Of a stretch of DNA of 43,903 nucleotides, positions 26,453 through 34,876 are shown in pieces. The stretch is from assembly GCA_030267325.1 (NCBI GenBank), contig JAJDJS010000021.1, positions 1 to 43,903 of the forward strand, read 5' to 3'. The DNA is from Desulfosarcina sp. OttesenSCG-928-A07 (GTDB lineage: Bacteria > Desulfobacterota > Desulfobacteria > Desulfobacterales > Desulfosarcinaceae). The notes under the pieces were generated by a model. The model was not told where the DNA came from. It searched no databases and saw only the letters and a program-made list of their open reading frames with translations. The first letter of the stretch is position 1. Each line of letters opens with the position of its first letter. The translations under genes were made by a program, and so were the position numbers.

Positions 26453-27125
26453 CCGGTTCCTGTTTCAAAACATCGGCCAAGGGGCCTTGGGCACGGACGC
26501 GGCCCTGTTCCAGGACCACCATCACGTCGGCCAAAGCCATAATTTCATCCATGGCATGGGTCACATAGAGAATCGGAATGCCAAATTCCCGGCATAATCG
26601 AGAGATAAAGGGAAGAAGTTCGGATTTTCTGGCAGTGTCCAGGGAGGCCAGGGGTTCATCCATGAGGAGCATGGCCGGGCTCGTCAGAAGGGCCCGGCCA
26701 ATGGCCACCCGCTGCTTTTCGCCGCCGGACAGTTTGGCCGGCCGCCGGTTCAGCAAATGGCCGATTCCCAGAAGATCCACCACAGCATCAACGCCGACAA
26801 AACGGTTTTTCGGGGGTACCCGGTGCATCCCATACAAAAGGTTGCCGCGGACAGACAGATGGGGAAACAGCCGGCCATCCTGAAACACATACCCCATCCG
26901 CCTTTTTTCCGGCGGCAGATTGATGTTTGATTTGGCATCAAAAAGCGGTGTGCCGTTGATGATGATATGCCCGGTATCGGGCCGGACCAGGCCTGCCACC
27001 ATATTGATCACAGAGGTTTTTCCCGACCCAGACGGACCATACAGGGCAGTGATCCCGGATGCATGGCCCACAATACCCACATCCACCAGAAAGTCACCCT
27101 GTTTTCGGGTGATGACAATGTCCAC
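26424..27125 (-). CDS. modC: Molybdate ABC transporter ATP-binding protein, short form lacking the C-terminal MOP domain
   Basis: ATPase of the molybdate importer: Walker A GPSGSGKT (30-37), signature LSGGEKQRVAIGRALL, Walker B LLMDEPLASLD and the switch THAMDE. I chose GTG at 27125 because it lies 4 nt after the modB stop behind a G-rich site; the ATG at 27203 would add 26 residues unlike ModC and overlap modB. The protein then has 233 residues, against about 350 for ModC with the regulatory TOBE/MOP domain, which is absent here. Such short forms exist in other bacteria and also among tungstate ATPases. Confidence 0.85.
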   Translation of the reverse strand: MDIVITRKQGDFLVDVGIVGHASGITALYGPSGSGKTSVINMVAGLVRPDTGHIIINGTPLFDAKSNINLPPEKRRMGYVFQDGRLFPHLSVRGNLLYGMHRVPPKNRFVGVDAVVDLLGIGHLLNRRPAKLSGGEKQRVAIGRALLTSPAMLLMDEPLASLDTARKSELLPFISRLCREFGIPILYVTHAMDEIMALADVMVVLEQGRVRAQGPLADVLKQEPVTGFCLEKA

Positions 27126-27129
27126 GGCC

Positions 27130-27828
27130 CTACCCCCGTATCCTGAGGGCAAATCGCCGGGATAAAAGATCCGATCCCAAAAGGGCTGCCATGGCAATCC
27201 CAATGGAAATAATGCAAAGTCGCATGGCGCCGGCTTCTCCGTCAGGCGTCTGGGTCAGGGTATAAAGGGCCAGCGGAAGAGTCTGGGTATGGCCTGGAAT
27301 ATTGGACACAAAGGCAATGGTGGCGCCGAATTCTCCCAGGCTTCGGGCAAAGGCGACAATCAGCCCAGTGATAATACCCGGTGTTATCAAAGGCACGGTG
27401 ACGGTAAAAAAAACACCCAGCGGACCCGCTCCCAGGGTCCGGGCCGCATCTTCCAGTCCCTGATCCACATTTTCCAGGGAAAGCCTGATGGCCCGGACCA
27501 TCAGGGGAAATGCCATAACCGCCGAGGCCACCACCGCGCCTTTCCAATTAAATGCCAGTTGAATGCCGAACCAGTCGTAAAGCGGCTTTCCGATCATCCC
27601 GTTTCTGCCCAGAAAAACCAGCAGCAGATATCCGGTGACAATGGGCGGGAGCACCAGGGGCAGATGAATAATGCCGTCCACCAATCCTTTTCCGGGAAAC
27701 CTGAGGCGGGCCAGGATCCATGCGGCAAAAACTCCCAATGGAAGACTGATGACAACTGCCCAGCCTGAAACCCGAAGGCTCAGGAAAAGGGCTGCCTGTT
27801 CAACACCGGTCAGCGCGAAAAAATTCAT
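27130..27828 (-). CDS. modB: Molybdate ABC transporter permease
   Basis: A 232-residue inner-membrane permease with about five to six hydrophobic segments. It carries the binding-protein-dependent transport (EAA) loop in ENVDQGLEDAARTLGAGPLGVFF, typical of ModB/CysTW permeases, and ARSLGEFGATIAFVSNIPG, strongly conserved in ModB. The start codon overlaps the modA stop by the ATGA arrangement (27825-27828), and modC begins 4 nt after the modB stop, so the three genes form one coupled operon. Confidence 0.92.
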   Translation of the reverse strand: MNFFALTGVEQAALFLSLRVSGWAVVISLPLGVFAAWILARLRFPGKGLVDGIIHLPLVLPPIVTGYLLLVFLGRNGMIGKPLYDWFGIQLAFNWKGAVVASAVMAFPLMVRAIRLSLENVDQGLEDAARTLGAGPLGVFFTVTVPLITPGIITGLIVAFARSLGEFGATIAFVSNIPGHTQTLPLALYTLTQTPDGEAGAMRLCIISIGIAMAALLGSDLLSRRFALRIRG

Positions 27829-28631
27829 TCGATCACATGAAACCCATAGCGTGCAAAAATGGTGCTGGCTTCGGGAGAGGTCAGAAATGTGATGAAGGCC
27901 TTTGCAGCTTCTGTGTTTCCGCTGGCCACCGCCGCAATGGGATAAACAATGGGCGGATGGCTGGATTCCGGAAATGTCCCCACAATCCGAACCTTATCCG
28001 TAATGGCCGCATCTGTGGCATAGACAACGCCAAGGGGCGCTTCACCCCGTTCCACCAGCATCAGGGCGGCCCGCACATCTTTCATGGGCGCGATCCGGTC
28101 TTTGACCGAGTCCCAGATACCCAGGGCTTCCATGGCTGTTTTTCCGTATGTCCCTGCCGGCACATGGGCCGGATCACCGGTGGACAGACGACCATCTGTC
28201 CCCAAAAGGGCGAGAAAATCAACACCGGGCTTGATATCGACCGATTTGAGGGGACCGGTTGCCGGCGCAATCAGAACCAGCCGGTTCCCCAGAAGATCCC
28301 GGCGGCTGGCTTTATCAATGGCGTTTTTTTCAACCAGAAAGTCCATCCACTCCACATTGGCGGACAGAAAAATATCCGCCGGTGCGCCGCTTTCAATCTG
28401 TTTGGCCAGGGTGGAAGAGGAGGCAAAAGAAGGTTTCATGGTGCCAAGACCTTTTTTCGCATACAGATCACCCAGTTCCGTGAGGACCGTGGTGGTGGAG
28501 GCGGCGGCAAAGACAGTCACTTCAGGGGATGCAGCCATGGCTGAACCCGGTAAAACTGCCATTGCCAGCACAGCAACCATTATCTTTTTTTTCAGGATCT
28601 GATGCCAATACGATTTCACGGATTGTTTCAT
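27825..28631 (-). CDS. modA: Molybdate ABC transporter periplasmic binding protein
   Basis: The 268-residue protein has an N-terminal signal peptide ending AMA|ASPEV (about residue 34). The mature part begins EVTVFAAASTTTVLTELGDLYAKK and continues PSFASSSTLAKQIESGAPADIFLSAN, the ModA oxyanion-binding signature. It captures molybdate (possibly also tungstate) for ModBC. The ATG at 28631 follows GGAG at a good distance; an ATG 15 nt upstream is less likely. It is first in the modABC operon. Confidence 0.93.
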   Translation of the reverse strand: MKQSVKSYWHQILKKKIMVAVLAMAVLPGSAMAASPEVTVFAAASTTTVLTELGDLYAKKGLGTMKPSFASSSTLAKQIESGAPADIFLSANVEWMDFLVEKNAIDKASRRDLLGNRLVLIAPATGPLKSVDIKPGVDFLALLGTDGRLSTGDPAHVPAGTYGKTAMEALGIWDSVKDRIAPMKDVRAALMLVERGEAPLGVVYATDAAITDKVRIVGTFPESSHPPIVYPIAAVASGNTEAAKAFITFLTSPEASTIFARYGFHVIE

Positions 28632-28932
28632 AATTGATCGCTCCATAAATTGAATACGGTGGATGGGATGAAAAACCAGAATGTTCTGTTTATCTGGTGG
28701 AAATTGGAATGACGCTTATAAACGTCGTTATGTTATAAATAAATTACACACCCAACTGATCAAAGCAATCTTTTTCTTTTTACCTTTTTTCCATTTATGG
28801 AACCGTCCGGTCTGGCGTATAGTTATCGTATATGCCCACCGGCCCGATCCTCTCATTTCCTTCCAGGGGCTGGGGTGTCTGCCCGAATCCGCAAAATAAA
28901 TGGGCTCACGCAAAAATAAAGGAGAGGCATCC
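28632..28932. other. Divergent region between modA and the OYE gene; possible regulatory dyad
   Basis: Around 28713-28739 two TTATAA hexamers (28716 and 28733) flank AACGTCGTT, giving CGTTAT- and TATAA-containing half-sites reminiscent of ModE operators (CGTTAT...ATAACG). The match is partial. Position upstream of modA suits a metal-dependent operator, but no modE gene lies nearby. Nothing else is supported here. Confidence 0.3.
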
Positions 28933-30054
28933 ATGAGCAGCGTTCTTTTCACACCCATTGATCTGAAGGGGCTGACACTTCCCAACCGGATCGTCATCCC
29001 GCCCATGGACCAGTATTCCGCACAAGACGGGTGTGCCGGAAACTGGCACCTCATGCATTACGGCACGTTTTCCCTGTCCGGCGCCGGCATGCTCATCATT
29101 GAGGCCACGGCGGTTCTGCCCGAAGGCCGGATTTCAGGCCATGATCTGGGATTATGGTCTGATGAAACCGCCGAGGCCATGGCCCGGATGGTTTCCGCGA
29201 TCCGGGAATATTCAAAAATCCCATTGTGTGTTCAATTGACCCATGCCGGACGCAAGGCATCCCACCAGGTACCGTGGAAAGGCGGGGGTATGCTTTCAGC
29301 TTCAGAAGGCGGATGGCAGCCCGAAGCGCCGTCGGCTGTTTCTTATGACACCACAGATCCGACGGAGATCATTCCCCGTGAACTGGATGCGGCCGGGTGC
29401 GACCGGATTCAAACGGCATTTTCAGATGCAGCCCGGCGGGCAATGGCGATCGGCTTTGATGCAGTGGAAATTCACATGGCCCACGGGTATCTGCTCCACG
29501 AATTTCTCTCGCCTCTGTCCAATGTCCGGAAAGATACCTACGGCGGCGTTCTGGAAAATCGGATGCGATTTCCGCTCATGGTTTTTGATGCTGTTTTGAA
29601 AGCGGTGGGGCCGGACAAAATCGTGGGCGTTCGAATTTCCGGAACCGACGCGGTGGATGGCGGCTGGGCCATTGAAGACAGCCAGGTTCTGGCGAAGGCG
29701 CTTCAACAAAAAGGCTGCGCCTATCTTCATGTTTCCAGCGGCGGATTGTCTCCGGCCCAGAAACTTTTCATTGGTCCGGGATATCAGGTGGATTTGGCTG
29801 CCCGCATCCGCCGGTCTCTGGCCAAAACCAATGATTCACCCATGCCGGTCATTACGGTGGGTCTGATCACCGAACCGGAACAGGCTGAATCCATTCTGAG
29901 ATCCAATCAGGCGGATATGGTCGCCGTGGGACGGGCTATGATGTACAACCCCCGCTGGCCCTGGTATGCAGCAGCCAAACTGGGTGCGAAGGTAACGGTA
30001 CCGCCCCAATACTGGCGGGCCGCGCCCTATAATGTCAAAGGATTGTTCACTTGA
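28933..30054 (+). CDS. Old Yellow Enzyme-family NADH:flavin oxidoreductase
   Basis: The 373-residue FMN TIM barrel resembles YqjM/NemA-type ene reductases. Visible motifs are LPNRIVIPPMDQYS near the N-terminus, QLTHAGRKASH, the substrate-anion-binding HMAHGYLLHEFLSPLSN, DTYGG..ENRMRFP and a C-terminal phosphate-binding ITVGLITEP...VAVGRAMMYNPRWPW. The Cys that tunes the flavin in YqjM (PMC.YS) is Asp here (PMDQYS). There is no C-terminal Fe-S/NADH domain of the 2,4-dienoyl-CoA reductase type. The start at 28933 is chosen because GGAGAGG lies 6 nt upstream; the ATG at 28900 has none. The natural substrate is unknown. Confidence 0.88.
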   Translation: MSSVLFTPIDLKGLTLPNRIVIPPMDQYSAQDGCAGNWHLMHYGTFSLSGAGMLIIEATAVLPEGRISGHDLGLWSDETAEAMARMVSAIREYSKIPLCVQLTHAGRKASHQVPWKGGGMLSASEGGWQPEAPSAVSYDTTDPTEIIPRELDAAGCDRIQTAFSDAARRAMAIGFDAVEIHMAHGYLLHEFLSPLSNVRKDTYGGVLENRMRFPLMVFDAVLKAVGPDKIVGVRISGTDAVDGGWAIEDSQVLAKALQQKGCAYLHVSSGGLSPAQKLFIGPGYQVDLAARIRRSLAKTNDSPMPVITVGLITEPEQAESILRSNQADMVAVGRAMMYNPRWPWYAAAKLGAKVTVPPQYWRAAPYNVKGLFT

Positions 30055-30065
30055 CCCCACACGGT

Positions 30066-30104
30066 GGGTGTGCTTTACGAATCAGCGCACTTTTTTTCAT
30101 TTTT
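30066..30104 (+). terminator. Possible intrinsic terminator after the OYE gene
   Basis: GTGC (about 30069) and GCAC (about 30087) can pair and are followed directly by T7. The stem is short, so support is weak, but it lies just after the stop codon at 30054. Confidence 0.35.
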
Positions 30105-30118
30105 TTGACTGTCTTTTA

Positions 30119-30233
30119 GATAGTGTCACCTTAAAGAAATATAACGATTTGACTTTATTACATCAAAAAAGATCTCGTGATCTTGTTAATAGATAGTAAT
30201 TTCAAACTGTTACGAACTCGAGACAACACGATA
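30119..30233 (-). repeat. Dispersed ~115-bp inverted-repeat-ended element, copy C (opposite orientation)
   Basis: Read on the minus strand it begins TATCGTGTTGTC and ends GGTGACACTATC, matching copy A over nearly its whole length (roughly four in five bases) and copy B mainly in the right third. The internal AAGATCTCGTGATCTT forms a small perfect dyad (AAGATC/GATCTT). TA dinucleotides can be read at both borders. It lies 98 nt upstream of the PlsB-like gene. Confidence 0.75.
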
Positions 30234-30331
30234 TAGACGCATACTCCCTGAAAATTGTGCCGGATATGCCATTCCCTCTTTTGGTATGGGGTATCCGGCA
30301 CTTACGATATACAACCGGAATATAGCTCCGC

Positions 30332-32959
30332 ATGTTTCTCAACACAAAAAAAATCATCGGCTCTGTAAAGCGTTTGTTTTTCTTTATGACAGGGCCTTCT
30401 GAAAAGCTCTTTACCTGCTGGGTTCCTGCCCGAATCGGCGTTTTTTCCACCTTTATACTGCGCCGGTTGTTCTCCCGGGTGACCCCAAGCCCGGATACCC
30501 GTCCCACCCTTGAAAGTCTGCCGGATAACGCTGTTGTGGTGTATGTGTCCAAACAAAAAAGTTATTTTGAGCTGCTCTACTATTATATCCGGTACATGCA
30601 GGAGAGCCTTCCCTTTCCCCAGCTCTGCCTGGGTTTTAATATCCGGTTTATTCAGCCCGTGGGGCGGCTGATTCAGATTATCGGTGTTCAGATCCATCAT
30701 TTCTGGCGGCATTTTGCCTTTCGGAATCCCTACGACGAGGGATTTGTCCGGGAGGAAATCCAAAACGGCGCCACTGCATTTCTTCCCCTGATCGGAAAAC
30801 GAGAATTTTATCACAGCTTTGTAAAGTCCAAAACCGACCCGCTGCGTTATCTCTTGCAGGTTCAACGGGAAACAGACCGGCCCATCTGCCTTGTGCCCCA
30901 GCTGATGTTTTTCAGCAAACGGCCCGTATCCGCATATCCCAGCCTCATGGACATTATATTCGGATCTCCCCAGGATCCGGGGCGGTTTCGCCGTCTGGTC
31001 ACACTGTTCAACATGCCCAACCGAATTTTTATTGAGGTATCGGATCCGGTCAATCTCCAAACATTTTTGAGTCTTCCGGAAAACAGGGGACATGGAATGG
31101 CCTATCTGGCCATGAAGCTGCGGCGGGAGCTCATCACCCAGATTGACGCATACCGAAAAAGTATCACCGGACCTGCCATTAAACTGCCCGAGGAGATCAA
31201 ACAGGAAATCCTTACCAGCGACGAATTGCGGAAATTCATGGTGTCCTATGCCAAACGACATCAAATGACGCTTTTTGAAGCCCACGGGAAAGCCATACGG
31301 TATCTGGATGAAATCTCAGCCAAATACAGTCCGTCCGCCATCAATCTCATGCATCGATTCACCAAACGCATGCTAAATCTGATTTTTGAATCTGTCACCG
31401 TTAGGACGCCGGCTATTTCGGAAATCAAACGGGCTGCCCGAAAAGGACCGATCATTTTCATGCCGGCCCACAAAAGCCACATGGACTCGGTTTTGCTCTC
31501 ATCCACCCTGTATGAACACCACATGCCCTGCCCCCATATTTTTGCTGGAAAAAACCTGGGGTTCTGGCCCATGGGGCCGATTTTGCGGCGGATGGGGGCT
31601 TTTCTGGTCCGCCGGAGTTTCAAGGGCGCGATTTTTTACGCCAAGGTGTTTTCCGCCTATATTTTTCAGTTGCTCAAAGAAGGGTTCAATGTGGCGGTGT
31701 ATATTGAAGGAACCCGCAGCCGCAGCGGAAAACTGTTGCAGCCCCAGGTGGGGATGCTGTCCATTCTGCTGCGGGCCTGTTTTGAAGGCGCCTGCACGGA
31801 TCTGGTGTTTGTTCCGGTTTTTATTTCCTATGACCGGATTCCGGATGAGGGAACATATCTGCATGAAATCAGCGGCGGAAAAAAATCACCGGAAAGCTTC
31901 CGCCAGATTCTCAAGGCCAAATCCCTTTTTAAAAATCGGTATGGCAGCGTGCATCTGAATTTCGGCCAGCCCTTGGCCCTTTCCGACGTATTGGCCGAGC
32001 ATCAGTTTTCCCGCACCCATCTTTCTTCCAAACAACAAAATGCGGTCTGCCGCCAGATCAGTAACCACGTCATCACGGCCATTGACCAGCAGACCGTGGT
32101 CACCCCCCAATCCCTGGTGGCCGGCGCGCTTTTGTCCGGCGGAAAAGAAATCATTTCCACACAAGACCTGGAATTTCGGATCAAGGCCATCATGGGGCTG
32201 CTGCGTGCCCAAAATACCCAACTTTCCGATTCGTTGATACCCGACCCCAGGGCGGCTGTGGAAAAAACCCTTTACCATTACCAGGGCCGGAAATTTATCC
32301 AGCGACCGGAAGAATTCACCAAATCCGGAAATCCGGGTGATTCCTGGCGAATTGTTGAAAATCACAGAATTCATATGGATTATTATAAAAACATCAGCAT
32401 CTGCCATTTTGTGCCGGCTGCGTTCACTGCCATGGCCATCCTGGAAAAAGATGCATTTCAGTTTTCCGCCACAGAACTGCACCATACCTACTTTAAACTG
32501 GAAAAGCTGTTTTCCGAGGAATTTCATTCAGACGCGGTTCGACCGTCTGCATTTATTGTGCGAAAAACCGTGAAAGCCTTCATCAACATGGCTGTTCTGG
32601 TTCCCCACCCCGCCCTTCCGGACACATACAATCTGTCTTCCGAAGGGTTCCGAAAACTGATTTTCTTTTCCGGATACCTGGAACCGTTCATCGCGGCCTA
32701 TCAAACCGCATTGGTTTATTTTTCCAAAAACCGGAGAAATCTCCACGACCGGAACAAAATGCTCAAACACATGCTGTCAGCCGGAAATCGGATGCTCAGG
32801 CAAGGAGAAATCCGGGTCAGAGAATCCATTTCAAAAGTCACCTATGACAATGCCATCAACTTTTTCATGAAAAATGAGGTGAAGGGTTCTGAAGATGAGG
32901 AGAATATCCGAAAGTGGGAGGCGGTTCTCGCCCATTACCAGCATCTGATCACCCGGTAA
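30332..32959 (+). CDS. plsB: Glycerol-3-phosphate 1-O-acyltransferase, PlsB-like
   Basis: An 875-residue protein, slightly longer than E. coli PlsB (about 807). The acyltransferase core lies at about 365-560: block I HKSHMD (His380, Asp385, the HX4D motif), block II GAFLVRRSF, block III YIEGTRSRSG and block IV VPVFISYDR. The C-terminal ~300 residues are alpha-helical, as in PlsB. It acylates glycerol-3-phosphate at position 1, at the inner membrane, as the first step of phospholipid synthesis. No plsX/plsY pair is seen. The ATG has only a weak GGAA site upstream. It appears to be a single-gene unit. Confidence 0.9.
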   Translation: MFLNTKKIIGSVKRLFFFMTGPSEKLFTCWVPARIGVFSTFILRRLFSRVTPSPDTRPTLESLPDNAVVVYVSKQKSYFELLYYYIRYMQESLPFPQLCLGFNIRFIQPVGRLIQIIGVQIHHFWRHFAFRNPYDEGFVREEIQNGATAFLPLIGKREFYHSFVKSKTDPLRYLLQVQRETDRPICLVPQLMFFSKRPVSAYPSLMDIIFGSPQDPGRFRRLVTLFNMPNRIFIEVSDPVNLQTFLSLPENRGHGMAYLAMKLRRELITQIDAYRKSITGPAIKLPEEIKQEILTSDELRKFMVSYAKRHQMTLFEAHGKAIRYLDEISAKYSPSAINLMHRFTKRMLNLIFESVTVRTPAISEIKRAARKGPIIFMPAHKSHMDSVLLSSTLYEHHMPCPHIFAGKNLGFWPMGPILRRMGAFLVRRSFKGAIFYAKVFSAYIFQLLKEGFNVAVYIEGTRSRSGKLLQPQVGMLSILLRACFEGACTDLVFVPVFISYDRIPDEGTYLHEISGGKKSPESFRQILKAKSLFKNRYGSVHLNFGQPLALSDVLAEHQFSRTHLSSKQQNAVCRQISNHVITAIDQQTVVTPQSLVAGALLSGGKEIISTQDLEFRIKAIMGLLRAQNTQLSDSLIPDPRAAVEKTLYHYQGRKFIQRPEEFTKSGNPGDSWRIVENHRIHMDYYKNISICHFVPAAFTAMAILEKDAFQFSATELHHTYFKLEKLFSEEFHSDAVRPSAFIVRKTVKAFINMAVLVPHPALPDTYNLSSEGFRKLIFFSGYLEPFIAAYQTALVYFSKNRRNLHDRNKMLKHMLSAGNRMLRQGEIRVRESISKVTYDNAINFFMKNEVKGSEDEENIRKWEAVLAHYQHLITR

Positions 32960-32970
32960 TCCGGGAGCTG

Positions 32971-33675
32971 TCAGCGCGAGGACAGAGTGTTCTTGGGAAC
33001 AGGTGATTTTTTGACCACTTCCGGGTCATGGTACAGTTTAGTACGGGTTTTCCGGCGGAGTTTCTTGAGGGCGGTTTTGGGAAGCGTTCCGTCAGAAAGG
33101 GCCTGGCCGCAGGTTTGGCACAGAGCCGCTACGTTTTTGATGGAATGCTCGCCTTCCGGGTCAGGAGGGTCAAGATAACAAAATGACAGGGTGCTGGCTG
33201 AATCGGTTTTGTCTTCGGGTTGTCCGCAGCACTCACAACATATGCCCGCCCGGCGGAGAACCAAGGCAAAGACATCTTTTTTCCGGTTAAAGGGTTCGGT
33301 CCCTTCTGATACACTTTTCCAAGGCTTTCCGGGTTCGGGTTTTTCAATGGGACGGGGACGAAAATCTGAAGGGGATTTTCGGGGTGATGCGGGAAGATCT
33401 GAAGGTTCTGGCGCCGGCGGGGTTTCTGCCAGAGGTTCGGAAAGATCATCGGTCGTAGGCGGCGGAACAGGTGCAGCAACGGATCGTTTTCGTTTTTTGA
33501 CAACAGGGGGACGGCTTCCGCCAAGTGCCATCGGGTCGCCCGCACCGGATTTTAACCATGCGGTGTGGTTTGCCTGCTGAAGGCGCTGTTTTAAAATATC
33601 ATAAGATTCATCGGCATCAAACTTGACATTCATCTCCCGCAGCATCTGCTGGATTTCCAGTTTGCTCAGTGTCAT
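32971..33675 (-). CDS. SAP-like N-terminus plus zinc-Cys, degenerate HNH-like C-terminus
   Basis: A 234-residue protein of unknown function. Residues 1-40 (LSKLEIQQMLREMNVKFDAD) resemble SAP/Rho-N-type nucleic-acid-binding helices. About 55-125 is a low-complexity Pro/Ser/Lys linker. The C-terminal domain carries CCECCG and, about 35 residues on, LCQTCG with a preceding GEHSIKNVAAL, like an HNH endonuclease zinc site. The first catalytic His of HNH appears to be missing (FCYLDP in its place), so nuclease activity is doubtful. GTG at 33687 is an alternative start. It converges on plsB with 11 nt between stops. Confidence 0.7.
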   Translation of the reverse strand: MTLSKLEIQQMLREMNVKFDADESYDILKQRLQQANHTAWLKSGAGDPMALGGSRPPVVKKRKRSVAAPVPPPTTDDLSEPLAETPPAPEPSDLPASPRKSPSDFRPRPIEKPEPGKPWKSVSEGTEPFNRKKDVFALVLRRAGICCECCGQPEDKTDSASTLSFCYLDPPDPEGEHSIKNVAALCQTCGQALSDGTLPKTALKKLRRKTRTKLYHDPEVVKKSPVPKNTLSSR

Positions 33676-33801
33676 GGAACAACTCACTCAAAATTGAAAA
33701 GGGCGCTTTCGCTGGTTCTGATCTGAAAAAAAGGTGAATATACCAAACTTCAGCCAGACGCAATCAAAATTATGCACATGCCAAATGCATGAAAAACAAA
33801 T

Positions 33802-34251
33802 TTGAAATTTTACCGGATTTTTTTCCTCTTTTCCCTGGAGGTTTTTATCAAACAGACACTGAACCAATGGATTTATTGGGCAAAACGCCTGATCGACCAC
33901 CCGGACGGCATGGACATGGACGCGGCCACCCGCGACCTGTCCCGCTGGATCGGATATTTTCAGCATGAACGAATGGCCTACCTCATCGTCACGGCTCTGT
34001 TTGCCGTGCTGACCATGATGGGACTGATACTTCTGGTTATTACGCCGTCCTGGGCCACCATGGCCCTGGTGGCGCTGATTGTCATCCTGCTGGTCTTTCA
34101 TATCCACCGCTATTACCTCTTAGAGAACAAAACCCAGGAATTGTATGGTCTGCTGGATCAGATGATCGATATTCAGCGGGAAAAGAAAAAGCTGCAGCAA
34201 GGACACACCCAAACCCGTGATAAGGGAATTCAAAATGACCCCATCCCATGA
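33802..34251 (+). CDS. Small membrane protein with two transmembrane helices, unusual start codon
   Basis: About 135-149 residues and not recognised as a named family. Two hydrophobic helices (AYLIVTALFAVLTMMGLILL and ATMALVALIVILLVFHI) are followed by a charged coiled-coil-like tail (LLDQMIDIQREKKKLQQ). No ATG exists before the helices. TTG at 33802 is the outermost start but has no binding site; a strong GGAGG (33837-33841) lies 5 nt before ATC at 33847, an in-frame codon that only rarely starts translation. The DUF3786-like gene overlaps its 3' end by 17 nt, so the two are probably co-translated. Confidence 0.65.
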   Translation: MKFYRIFFLFSLEVFIKQTLNQWIYWAKRLIDHPDGMDMDAATRDLSRWIGYFQHERMAYLIVTALFAVLTMMGLILLVITPSWATMALVALIVILLVFHIHRYYLLENKTQELYGLLDQMIDIQREKKKLQQGHTQTRDKGIQNDPIP

Positions 34252-34867
34252 AGAAAAACTGTTCAGGTGGGCAACCCAGTTGCCGGATACCCTGTGGAAT
34301 GACCTTAAAAACCGGCCCCCTGCGGAATCCGCGGAAACTACCGGCGCGACTTGGGATGGAAAGGTCTTTTCCATTTCCCTTCTGGGAAAGGGATATCAGG
34401 TGCATCCCTCGGAAAAAATCATTTTCCGGGATGGAGAAAAAGACGCGCCGGTAAATTACCAGACCGGCGTGGTGCTGCTCAACACCCTTTCCTTTTCCAA
34501 GGGAGTTCCGCCCAGCGGCCGGATGACGGTTCCCCAGGACCTTCCCGGCGGCCGGATGTTTTTTGTGGGGGCCCATGCACTGGAAACGGGTGCCTTGGCA
34601 ACTGCTTTTTCGGAAAACCCTGATTCATTCATCAAACAGATGGTGGATATGGGCGGAGAAAAAATTGACGGCGCAGATGCGGCCTTCCGGATTCCGGGCC
34701 TGCCCTTTGTTCCGCTATATGTGCTGCTGTGGCACAAAGAGGCGGACGCGCCGGCCAGAGCTGTTATCGGAATTGACGACCGGGCCCATTTTCATCTGGA
34801 TCTGGCCAGCGTTTTTGCCCTGACCAATGTTCTGGTATACCGGCTGTGCGGTCTTTATCGGGTATAA
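34235..34867 (+). CDS. DUF3786-like protein
   Basis: A 210-residue soluble protein. The C-terminal half (GGEKIDGADAAFRIPGLPFVP, then LWHKEADAPARAVIGIDDRAHFHLDL and NVLVYRL) resembles DUF3786, a family of unknown function common in anaerobic Desulfobacterota and often near Fe-S or corrinoid proteins. I chose ATG at 34235 because AAGGGA precedes it; the GTG at 34217 is unsupported. It overlaps the membrane-protein gene before it and converges with the ParB-like gene, 9 nt away. Confidence 0.65.
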   Translation: MTPSHEEKLFRWATQLPDTLWNDLKNRPPAESAETTGATWDGKVFSISLLGKGYQVHPSEKIIFRDGEKDAPVNYQTGVVLLNTLSFSKGVPPSGRMTVPQDLPGGRMFFVGAHALETGALATAFSENPDSFIKQMVDMGGEKIDGADAAFRIPGLPFVPLYVLLWHKEADAPARAVIGIDDRAHFHLDLASVFALTNVLVYRLCGLYRV

Positions 34868-34876
34868 AGGTATCCT

